Source: a virus
DNA: 27,624 nt
Virus record (IMG/VR): IMGVR_UViG_3300037847_006625
Span: 1-27,624 of that record
Reading direction: 5' to 3' (one strand)
Part shown: piece by piece, positions 16,042 through 25,000 of the stretch
How positions within the stretch are numbered: the first letter of the stretch is position 1
Layout of the letters: each line of letters starts with the position of its first letter
The notes under the pieces: model-generated
Databases searched by the model: none
What the model saw: the letters and a program-made list of their open reading frames with translations, nothing else
What the model was told of the DNA's origin: nothing
Translations under genes and position numbers: made by a program

Positions 16042-16503
16042 ATGGCATCAACATTAAATCCAACGAAATTTCAAATAAAAATTAAGGAGGAGCATATTGT
16101 TAAGGATATTAAAACTCTTAATGAAACATTTTTTACAATTAATAATGTAACTAATGTAGATAGAAGGTTTGTTACTATACCTCAAACAACATCTATTGCT
16201 TTAATTGACGTTAATGGTGTAGACCCAGGTGCAGGTACTTTCCCTTCCAGTAGTATGAAATACGTAAGGATTACTAATCTTGATAACTCAGCCTCTTTGG
16301 CAGTTAATTTTACATCATCTGATGATGGTGGTGGAGCTAAATATTGGACTATGCATTGTTTACCTACATCATCTATAATGTTTTCAAGTCCTGATGTGAC
16401 AAGTAGTTTATTTGATGGAACTTTTGGTCAAGATATAGAATTTATATCTGTTTATTCTTTAAGTTCTAGTATTGATGTTGAGTACGTAGTAGTTAACGCT
16501 TAA
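16042..16503 (+). CDS. small beta-rich protein, probable virion component
   Basis: 153 residues, mostly predicted beta strands with Ser, Thr and Asp loops (KYVRITNLDNSASLAV, DIEFISVYSLSSS). No signal, membrane or catalytic motif is seen. The composition and position directly before the neck genes suggest a structural or decoration protein, possibly a head or neck accessory. Not recognised as any named T4 protein. Confidence 0.65.
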   Translation: MASTLNPTKFQIKIKEEHIVKDIKTLNETFFTINNVTNVDRRFVTIPQTTSIALIDVNGVDPGAGTFPSSSMKYVRITNLDNSASLAVNFTSSDDGGGAKYWTMHCLPTSSIMFSSPDVTSSLFDGTFGQDIEFISVYSLSSSIDVEYVVVNA

Positions 16504-16517
16504 AAAATAATAACAAT

Positions 16518-17684
16518 ATGGCAAATATACCAATATGGCCCGGCTCTAGTTCATTTCACCCAGGAGATACTCCTTTTGGGTTTTATGATAACGACATAGA
16601 GTTTCAAAAAGATGCAGATAAATTTGCAAAGTTTGCAGCACAAAGATTAGGTTATCCTTTAGTTGATATTGAATTACAAAAATATAATTTTTACACTGCA
16701 TTAGAAGAAGCCGTAACTGATTATGCAAATGAGATTTATGCTTATAAGGTTAGAGATGGATATCTAACTTTAGAAGGAGCAGATGCAGCTAAGATGGATA
16801 TTGAAAGATCAGTTGTTGTTCCTAATTTAGGTAGAGTAATTCAAATATCAGAACAATATGGTGTTGAAGCAGGTACAGGTGGTAATGTAACATGGCATAC
16901 TGGTAAAATTCCTATGACCAAATCTGTACAAGATTATGATTTAGAAGCTTGGGCTAAAGAAAATATACCTCATTATAAAGATCATGATATAGAAATAATG
17001 AGAGTATTTTATGAAGCACCACCTGCAATATTAAGATTTTTTGATCCATATATAGGATCAGGAATGGGTACTATGAATTTGATGGATACATTTGGTTTTG
17101 ATGGTTATTCGCCTGCAGGTGTAGATTTCTTATTGATGCCTATTAATTATGATTTACAAGTAATACAACAAATAGAATTTAATGATCAAATTAGAAGAGC
17201 TAATTATTCATTTGAAATGCATAATAATAATTTAAGATTATTCCCAATCCCAGATGGAGTAAATCCAGATAATATTTTCTTTGAATATATTCTTAACTCA
17301 GAAAGATCATCAGCATCATTTGTAGTAGGTGGAAGCAGTACTATAGCTAATATTTACGATGTACCTTATAAGAATCCAAATTATGATAAAATTAATTCTA
17401 TAGGTAGAGCTTGGATATTTGAATACGCTTTAGCTTTATGTAAAGAAATGTTAGGTTATGTTAGAGGTAAATATCAGGTAGTACCAATACCTGGAGATAA
17501 TGTCACACTAAATGCAAATGATTTAATTACAGCAGCAACAGGTGAAAAAGAAAGATTAATTGACAGATTAAGAGCCTATTTAGGTGAAATGTCAAGAGAA
17601 AAACTACTAGAAAGAAGAGCAGTAGAAGGAGATTACCTGGAAAAAGAACTTGGAAAAGTTCCATTTCCAATTTATATAGGATAA
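16518..17684 (+). CDS. 13: neck protein (T4 gp13-like)
   Basis: 388 residues against 309 in T4 gp13. The neck joins the filled head to the tail. The most telling part is the C-terminal helical block FEYALALCKEMLG, GKYQVVPIPGDNVTLN, followed by an acidic helix pair and ERLIDRLRAYLGEM, which parallels the gp13 arrangement of YA-x-ALxKxxWG then PGGxxLNG and a long helix. The N-terminal half is less similar. Position before gp14-like and gp15-like genes supports the call. No clear Shine-Dalgarno precedes the ATG. Confidence 0.65.
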   Translation: MANIPIWPGSSSFHPGDTPFGFYDNDIEFQKDADKFAKFAAQRLGYPLVDIELQKYNFYTALEEAVTDYANEIYAYKVRDGYLTLEGADAAKMDIERSVVVPNLGRVIQISEQYGVEAGTGGNVTWHTGKIPMTKSVQDYDLEAWAKENIPHYKDHDIEIMRVFYEAPPAILRFFDPYIGSGMGTMNLMDTFGFDGYSPAGVDFLLMPINYDLQVIQQIEFNDQIRRANYSFEMHNNNLRLFPIPDGVNPDNIFFEYILNSERSSASFVVGGSSTIANIYDVPYKNPNYDKINSIGRAWIFEYALALCKEMLGYVRGKYQVVPIPGDNVTLNANDLITAATGEKERLIDRLRAYLGEMSREKLLERRAVEGDYLEKELGKVPFPIYIG

Positions 17685-17685
17685 T

Positions 17686-18282
17686 ATGGCACTATTTGGA
17701 GGAGCAAGAGACATAAGCCTATTTAGACACGTAAATAGGGAGTTGATGGCAGACGTCATTACCCAACAGTGTTCGTTTTATAAATTTAAATTAGAAGAAA
17801 CTAAAGTAAATTTGTATGGTGAAGCTGCTGAGGAAAAATACTATATGGGTCCTGTTTTATTAAATTGTTTAGTTGAAAGATTAAATGAGGAATTTCCTGA
17901 AACTGATTTAGGTACTGATTATTCTTGGGGTGCCACTTTTAAATTCTTAAGAGATGATTTATTAGGTAAAATGGAAGAGTTTAATTTAGACTTTGAACCA
18001 ACTAATTATCAATATGGAGCTGATTTAGTTCCTCAAGTTGGTGATATCATTTTATATAATGAGGGATATTATGAAGTAGATAATGTAAATACTAACCAAT
18101 ATTACATGGGTAAAAATCCAGATTATCCAAATGATGTAAACCCAATAAACCCAGGATTAGAAGAATTTGGTTATAACGTTTCAGTTATTTGTGAAACACA
18201 TTATGTACCAGCTGATAAAGTAGGAATAACACAAGAAAGATTATATACAGGAAACAATTCAAACCCATCATTAAATGGCTAA
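17686..18282 (+). CDS. 14: neck protein (T4 gp14-like)
   Basis: 198 residues. The segment VPQVGDIILYNEGYYEVDNV followed by NQYYMGKNPDYP matches the pattern of T4 gp14 (PKEGDLVYFP...LFEIKFVE...PFYQLGK), where the family is best conserved. The order 13-14-15 is as in T4. The C-terminus (HYVPADKVGI) is short. AGGA lies 6 nt before the ATG, and the next gene starts 8 nt inside this one. Confidence 0.6.
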   Translation: MALFGGARDISLFRHVNRELMADVITQQCSFYKFKLEETKVNLYGEAAEEKYYMGPVLLNCLVERLNEEFPETDLGTDYSWGATFKFLRDDLLGKMEEFNLDFEPTNYQYGADLVPQVGDIILYNEGYYEVDNVNTNQYYMGKNPDYPNDVNPINPGLEEFGYNVSVICETHYVPADKVGITQERLYTGNNSNPSLNG

Positions 18283-19237
18283 TAGAGGAAAAAAACCAAT
18301 ACCAAAAACGCAAAGAGAGATTTTAAATTCTCAAATTGAACCATTTAACCCTCCACCGGGTTCACCTGGTTTTTCTGAGACTGGTAATCCTAATAATGCT
18401 AATACCGTAAATAGAGCAACTCAAGTATCTTTTAGAGATGATACAACAAAACCATTTACTTTAGGTATTAAAGACATTGATGAAGCTATAATGTATTATA
18501 TGGAAGAAGTAATTAAACCTACTGTAATCCAAAATGGTGTAGTTCAACAAGTACCTTTTATATATGGTTCACCTGAAAGATGGAAGCAAGTTCAAAAAGA
18601 TGGTTACTACAGAGATAAAAAAGGTAAAATTATGCTACCTTTAATTACATTTAAACGTAATAATATAGAAAAAGTAAGAAATGTAGCAAATAAATTAGAT
18701 GCTAACAGTCCCCACCTTGTATATAATTTTCAAAAGAAATATAGCATAAAAAATGCATATGATAATTTTGCCTTACTTAATAATATAAAACCATTAAAAA
18801 CAAACTACGCAGTAGTAGTTCCGGATTATGTTAATATGACTTATGATTTTATTATTGCTACTTATTATGTAGAACAATTAAATAAAATTATTGAAGCTAT
18901 AAATTATGCTTCTGACTCATATTGGGGTAATCCTGAAAGATATCAATTTAGAGCTAGAATTGATAATTTTGCAACTCCCGTACAAGTAGAACAAAGAGGA
19001 GAAAGATCAGTTAAGGCAACATTTTCATTAAAACTTTATGGATATTTAGTCCCTGATGTAGTTCAAAAACAATTAAGTAAATTAACTAAGAAATTTAACA
19101 CACCCGCACAAATTATATTTAATATGGAAACAGTAGAAAGTATAGAAAAACTAAATGAGCAAAACAGAATTGATAATTCACGTTTGAGTATTCAATCTAA
19201 CAATGATTTTACGGAATTTGACGATAGTGCTATATAA
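18275..19237 (+). CDS. 15: tail sheath stabilizer/terminator (T4 gp15-like)
   Basis: 320 residues against 272 in T4. T4 gp15 caps the finished tail and stabilises the sheath. Shared features in order: an N-terminal part ending in VPFIYGSPERW (T4 VPITYASKEHF), a LPLITFKRN segment (T4 LPRINLHL), VNMTYDFIIATYYVEQLNKI (T4 KMIYELSIFTRYEDDM), then a YQFRARIDNF strand and a SVKATFSLKLYGYLVPD block (T4 EWSLTFEVNGWMYPP). The C-terminal ~50 residues are unrelated and hydrophilic. Overlap of 8 nt with the previous gene suggests coupled translation. Confidence 0.75.
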   Translation: MANRGKKPIPKTQREILNSQIEPFNPPPGSPGFSETGNPNNANTVNRATQVSFRDDTTKPFTLGIKDIDEAIMYYMEEVIKPTVIQNGVVQQVPFIYGSPERWKQVQKDGYYRDKKGKIMLPLITFKRNNIEKVRNVANKLDANSPHLVYNFQKKYSIKNAYDNFALLNNIKPLKTNYAVVVPDYVNMTYDFIIATYYVEQLNKIIEAINYASDSYWGNPERYQFRARIDNFATPVQVEQRGERSVKATFSLKLYGYLVPDVVQKQLSKLTKKFNTPAQIIFNMETVESIEKLNEQNRIDNSRLSIQSNNDFTEFDDSAI

Positions 19238-19256
19238 TAATTGATTTCATAATATT

Positions 19257-19264
19257 TATAAATA
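19257..19264 (+). promoter_or_regulatory. T4-type late promoter box TATAAATA
   Basis: Exact box in the ATATTTATAAATAAAA context. Its first T is 15 nt before the ATG at 19272, so T4-like spacing would give a leader of about two bases. Confidence 0.7.
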
Positions 19265-19271
19265 AAATTAA

Positions 19272-22055
19272 ATGGGTATAATATTAAGACAGAACAAAGG
19301 TTCCGAACTTACGTTTGCAGAAGTAGATGGCAATTTTCAGTCGCTGTTTTACTCTAGTTCTATATCTGCATCTGTTTTATCATTTTTCTTTCCTAGTAGT
19401 AGTGTTACCCAAAGTGTAGATTTAGCACTAGCATCAGGAGATGTTTCTCAAATCGTAGCAGGATCTAATATTACAATATCCCCAGCTGACGGAAAAGGTG
19501 TAGTAACTATCAACTCAACAGGTGGTGGTGGTGGTGGAAGTGGTATATTTGTTCAAACAGGTTCATTTTATGCTACTACAAATGATTTACAGATAACAGG
19601 TTCTCTTAATGTAACAGGAAATGTTGATTTATCATCTTCTTTATACGTAAATAATAATATAACTGCATCTGGTATTATTAGCTCCAGTGCTCAAGTAGTT
19701 GCTAGTGAAATAACAGCATCAGGTAATATAAGCACATCAGCATTTTTACAAATAAGTGCATCTCAAAACCCAGGACAAACATACGGAGTATTAGTAAGAG
19801 ATGAATCTACAGGATTAGTTTATTATACAGGTTCATATGGAAGTGGAGGTAGTTCTACAGTAGATGGTATTTTTAATGTTGTAACAGGTGATATATTTGG
19901 TACAACTTCTTCATTACAAGTAACAGGAAGTACAATACAACAATCACCATTTACAACCACAGGAGCTAATATAACAGCTTCTAATGCAGGAACAGGAGGA
20001 GGTGTAGATAAATATGCAATGACTATAAGTCAATCAGTATGGCATTATACAGATAATGTAGGTATTCCTACATCAAAAGCATGGAAAACAGATTTAGATG
20101 GTTCATATTTTAACAATTTTGACCACAATACGGACACAGCAGAAATTTTAAGATTTATGGCTGGTTTATTAAGTGCTTCTGCACCAGATGCATCACCTAA
20201 TACACGTACTTACGCGAGTTTAGGCGTAACAAATACAAATGCTGGTACAGGTACAGCACCTAGCGGACGTGTACCTCAATCAAGTACTAACGACACAATT
20301 AATTATTTACAATCCAAAGGATTTGCAACAGCAGGTCAAACTATATTTAGTGGAATATCACCTATTGCAAATGAAACTACATATAATAGAGCTTATAGCT
20401 CTGTAGCTGGTGGTTCAACTACAGTATCATCATCTGTTGATTCACAATTATTTGGATTAGGAGCTATTAATTCAGCATTTAATGTATCTGGTTCACAAAT
20501 GAATAGATGGGCTGATAATAGTTCAAAAACATTAACAGTATCATCAGCATCAGTACACTTTTTAACAAGAACAGGAGCAGGAACATCTGATGGTTTAACT
20601 GTTGGAGATATATCAACTGGAAATCCTTTAATTCCTGATGCTTTTCAAGATGGTAAATTTGTAAATATATTTGATCAAGGTTGGTATAATGGTGGAGTAT
20701 CATTAACCTCTCCATCATCATCAGGATATTATTATTTATCATCATCTGTAGGCATACAATCTGGATCTTCTAATTATTCAACATTTTTTGAAAATAATAC
20801 AGAAGTATTTTATGCTCCAACAACACAAATTAATACAAATGTACCAACAAATACTCCAACTATAGGATATTATGGTAGTCAATCATTAACTGCAACATCA
20901 AGATCATTATCAGGTGCTCCTTATTTAGCAACAGCTACTTGGGCATCCTCAGCTTCAATTACAAATGCATTTGATCCTTTATATGCAGCAAGTTCTACAT
21001 TTGCTAGAATATTTGAGTCAACAGGTATATTAACTGTTGCAAATGGTGGAACAGGAGTTGCAGAAGGTTCTACAAATGGTGGTACAGTACAAACATCTAA
21101 TTTTATATATGATTCTACAGGAACAACTGCTAGAACAATTGGAACAATTCCAACCGAAGATGATTTAGTAAAATTAACAGGAAGTTTAACAGTAGATGCT
21201 GGTAGTAGTGGTACAACTAATATAGGACAAGCTACTATAACTCCAACAACATTTACTGCTCAAGATAGATGTAGAAGAAGAAATGGTGTTGATGTAACAA
21301 CAAATACAAATACATATGAGTATTTTAGAGCAGGAACATTTGGTCAGGATGCAGCATCAGGTTCAATGGCTTACTACGGAAGAGCTCAAGGATATGATGG
21401 TAGTTCATTAACAGGAACTACTTCATTCTCAGAAAACTTTTCAGGTGAAAAAAGTAGAATTAAAATAAATGATAACTTATTAAGTGGATCATATACTAAT
21501 GGTGATAAATTTACTACAGGTTCACATGATGAGTATGTACAACAACCTTTAGAGTTACAAGTAAAACCAGGATATTTGGTTGAACCAGGTGGTACATATG
21601 GTTATTGGTCCCCTGCTAATGGATCATCAGGAGATTATATTTACTATGCTAGAGCATTTCAAAGAACTTTAGGAACAGGAGCAGGTAGTGTAACTATGAG
21701 TTTAGGTACTACTTTACAATCTTGGCAATCGACATCAGATGGAGTAGCGGCAGCAATATTATTTGAAAGTTCAGGAGTAGATAATTACGCAACTCCAAGA
21801 ATTTTTGATCCTACAAATACAGTAGATAATGTAATATCTTCTAGTATGGTAAATGATGACTTTAAAAATCCATTTACTGACGCTATTGCATTATATGGTA
21901 ATGTGGGTGGTAGTGTAAGTGGAAATAATTATAATATACCTCTTCGTAATGGTGATGGTATGGTTTTGGATGGATCCGATCAGGATTTTATAGTTATAAT
22001 AAGATATAAAAATGATCCAACACCAGTAGAAGATATAACAATAACAATTGCATAA
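19272..22055 (+). CDS. large tail-fibre or baseplate-associated protein
   Basis: 927 residues. The N-terminus has the KGSELTFAEVDGNFQSL motif (residues 9-25), a signature of fibre and baseplate-associated proteins in marine phages, and a run of six glycines from residue 84 acts as a flexible hinge. Residues about 105-160 hold short beta repeats (ITGSLNVTGNV, ITASGIISSSAQV, ITASGNISTS) typical of trimeric fibre stalks. The rest is Ser/Thr/Gly/Asn-rich beta structure with no catalytic motif seen. It is led by a late promoter box and followed within 14 nt by the collagen-like gene, so the two are probably made together and may be parts of one fibre. Confidence 0.75.
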   Translation: MGIILRQNKGSELTFAEVDGNFQSLFYSSSISASVLSFFFPSSSVTQSVDLALASGDVSQIVAGSNITISPADGKGVVTINSTGGGGGGSGIFVQTGSFYATTNDLQITGSLNVTGNVDLSSSLYVNNNITASGIISSSAQVVASEITASGNISTSAFLQISASQNPGQTYGVLVRDESTGLVYYTGSYGSGGSSTVDGIFNVVTGDIFGTTSSLQVTGSTIQQSPFTTTGANITASNAGTGGGVDKYAMTISQSVWHYTDNVGIPTSKAWKTDLDGSYFNNFDHNTDTAEILRFMAGLLSASAPDASPNTRTYASLGVTNTNAGTGTAPSGRVPQSSTNDTINYLQSKGFATAGQTIFSGISPIANETTYNRAYSSVAGGSTTVSSSVDSQLFGLGAINSAFNVSGSQMNRWADNSSKTLTVSSASVHFLTRTGAGTSDGLTVGDISTGNPLIPDAFQDGKFVNIFDQGWYNGGVSLTSPSSSGYYYLSSSVGIQSGSSNYSTFFENNTEVFYAPTTQINTNVPTNTPTIGYYGSQSLTATSRSLSGAPYLATATWASSASITNAFDPLYAASSTFARIFESTGILTVANGGTGVAEGSTNGGTVQTSNFIYDSTGTTARTIGTIPTEDDLVKLTGSLTVDAGSSGTTNIGQATITPTTFTAQDRCRRRNGVDVTTNTNTYEYFRAGTFGQDAASGSMAYYGRAQGYDGSSLTGTTSFSENFSGEKSRIKINDNLLSGSYTNGDKFTTGSHDEYVQQPLELQVKPGYLVEPGGTYGYWSPANGSSGDYIYYARAFQRTLGTGAGSVTMSLGTTLQSWQSTSDGVAAAILFESSGVDNYATPRIFDPTNTVDNVISSSMVNDDFKNPFTDAIALYGNVGGSVSGNNYNIPLRNGDGMVLDGSDQDFIVIIRYKNDPTPVEDITITIA

Positions 22056-22068
22056 TTGAAAATAAAGA

Positions 22069-25000
22069 ATGGCATTAGATAAAACTAAAAAATCAAATAG
22101 GTTACTCCAGAGTAGAAGATATACAATGGAGTCAAGTACGGATGCACAAGAAGCATTCACACGAGTACTTGACCTCAATGCTACTGAAATCTACATAGAT
22201 CAAGCAGAAATTCCTGCTACTGGGTTACCATATTCTGGTAGTAGTCAAAATGAACAATTTGTTTTATCTGGAAGTGCTAATTTATTAAAATATTACCATC
22301 AATTTCAATTAACACCTTCAAATGTTGTAAATGGTAGTAAAACAGAAGTATTCTTCTTTATATCAGCTTCGGGACATGATCCAACAACAGCAGTAACACC
22401 TCAAATTATACAATCAGGTCAACAAGGAAGTTTTATTTCACCAAAATATTCAGATCCTTCTTTAACAAATGCAGATACAGAAGATGCAACACCTGGTTAT
22501 AATGTAACTATTAGAGTAAATGGTACTAAACAAAATGCTGCAAATTATCAATTTGATTATAAAACTGGTGTTATACAATTTAATGACTCAGATGTAGCAC
22601 CTACTACAGGTGATACGGTAAGATGTTCGGCTTATCAATATGTAGCTAGAACATTAAATGATGGATTAGGTGCTAGTGGAGCAGGTTTTCCATTTTCAGG
22701 ATCAGCTCAAATAACAGGATCTGATGATGGTGGATTTGCTGTAACAGGTAGTAGTACATTTGATATAAGTGGAACAGGAAAAGAATTTCAAATAAAATCT
22801 GCACCAGTTCAAGATTTTCCTTTTGTATTAACATATGCAACAGGATCAGGTAAAATAGGATATGTTGAAGTATCAAGTGGTACTAGTGGTATAGCAGGTT
22901 CTAGTGGTACAGCTGGTCAATCAGGTACTTCTGGTTCTTCAGGTTCTTCAGGTTCAAGCGGATCTTCTGGTTCTTCTGGTGTAGCAGGAGCTTCAGGATT
23001 AAGTAATACAGCAGGATCCTCAGGTTCATCAGGTGAAGATGGTACTTCAGGACAAGGAGGAACTAATGGTTCAAGTGGTGCTTCAGGTACTTCAGGTTCT
23101 TCAGGTTCTTCAGGTACTAGTGGAGCTACAGGTACAACTGGATCTTCAGGTGAAAGTGGAGCAAGCGGAACTAACGGTTCAAGTGGTTTAAGTAGAACTA
23201 CAGGTACATCTGGTTCCTCAGGTACTTCAGGTTCAAGTGGTGGTAATGGTACTTCTGGAACAAGTAGAACATCAGGTTCATCAGGTACAACAGGTTCATC
23301 AGGTTCAGCAGGTAATGCAGGAGCAAGTGGGTTAAGTAATACATCAGGTTCAGCAGGTTCAAGTGGTGAGGATGGTACTTCAGGACAAGGTGGTACAAAT
23401 GGTTCAAGTGGGGCTTCAGGAACTAGTGGATCATCAGGTACATCAGGATCAAGTGGTGAAGCAGGAGCTGCAGGTTCATCAGCTTCAAGTAATACTTCCG
23501 GTACTTCAGGATCTAATGGTTCAAATGGTGAAGCAGGAGGAGCTGGATCTAGTGCATCAAGTAACACTTCTGGTTCTTCAGGTACATCAGGATCAAATGG
23601 TGAAGATGGAGCAGCAGGAGCTAGTGCATCAAGTAATACTTCAGGTACTAGTGGTTCAAGTGGTTCTTCTGGTAACGCAGGTGCTGCTGGTTTAAGTAAT
23701 ACTTCTGGTTCAAGCGGTTCATCTGGAGAAGATGGTACTTCAGGACAAGGTGGTACAAATGGTTCAAGTGGAGCTTCAGGTACAAGTGGATCTTCAGGTT
23801 CAAATGGATCCTCAGGTGCAACAGCAACAGCTGGTCAAAGTTCATCAAGTGAAACTTCAGGTACAAGCGGATCAAATGGTTCTAATGGAGCTGAAGCTAC
23901 TGCAGGTGGAAGCACAGCAAGTGCTACTTCAGGTTCATCTGGTACATCAGGTTCAAATGGAGAAGCAGGTGCAGCAGGAGCTAGTGCATCAAGTAACACT
24001 TCAGGTACTTCAGGATCTAATGGTTCAGCTGGTAATGCAGGAGCTGCTGGTTTAAGTAACACCTCAGGTTCAAGTGGTTCATCAGGTGCAGACGGTACTT
24101 CAGGACAAGCCGGTACTTCAGGTTCTGCAGGTACAGCAGGAGCATCAGGTTTAAGCAATACTTCAGGATCTTCAGGAACTAGTGGTTCATCAGGAGCAGC
24201 TGGTAATGCAGGTGAAAGTGCATCTTCAAATACTTCAGGTTCATCAGGTACTTCAGGTTCTAATGGAGAAGCGGGAGCTGCTGGTTCAAGTGCTTCTTCA
24301 AATACAAGTGGTACTTCAGGTTCAGCAGGTTCAAATGGAGAAGCAGGTGCAGCCGGTTCATCAGCTGCAAGTAATACTTCAGGTACTTCTGGTTCTAGTG
24401 GTTCAGCAGGAAATGCAGGTGCTGCTGGTTTAAGCAATACATCAGGTTCTTCAGGTTCATCAGGTGCAGACGGTACATCAGGCCAAGCTGGTACTAGTGG
24501 TTCAGCAGGTACAGCAGGAGCTTCAGGATTAAGTAATACATCAGGTTCATCAGGTACATCAGGATCAAGTGGTGCGGCAGGAGCAGCAGGTGAAAGTGCA
24601 TCTTCAAATACTTCAGGATCTTCAGGTACAGCGGGTTCAAATGGTGAAGCGGGTGCTGCAGGGTCTTCAGCTTCAAGTAACACATCAGGAACATCAGGTT
24701 CAGCAGGTTCAAATGGTGAAGCAGGTGCAGCCGGTTCATCAGCTGCAAGTAATACTTCAGGTACTAGTGGTTCAAGTGGTTCTTCTGGTAATGCAGGAGC
24801 AGCTGGTTTAAGTAACACTTCTGGTTCTTCAGGTTCAAGTGGTGCAGATGGTACTTCAGGTCAAGCTGGTACTTCAGGATCTTCAGGTACAGCAGGAGCA
24901 TCAGGATCAAGTAATACTTCTGGTTCATCTGGTACATCAGGTTCAAGTGGTGCAGCTGGAGAAGCAGGAGCAAGTGCATCTTCAAATACTTCAGGTTCAT

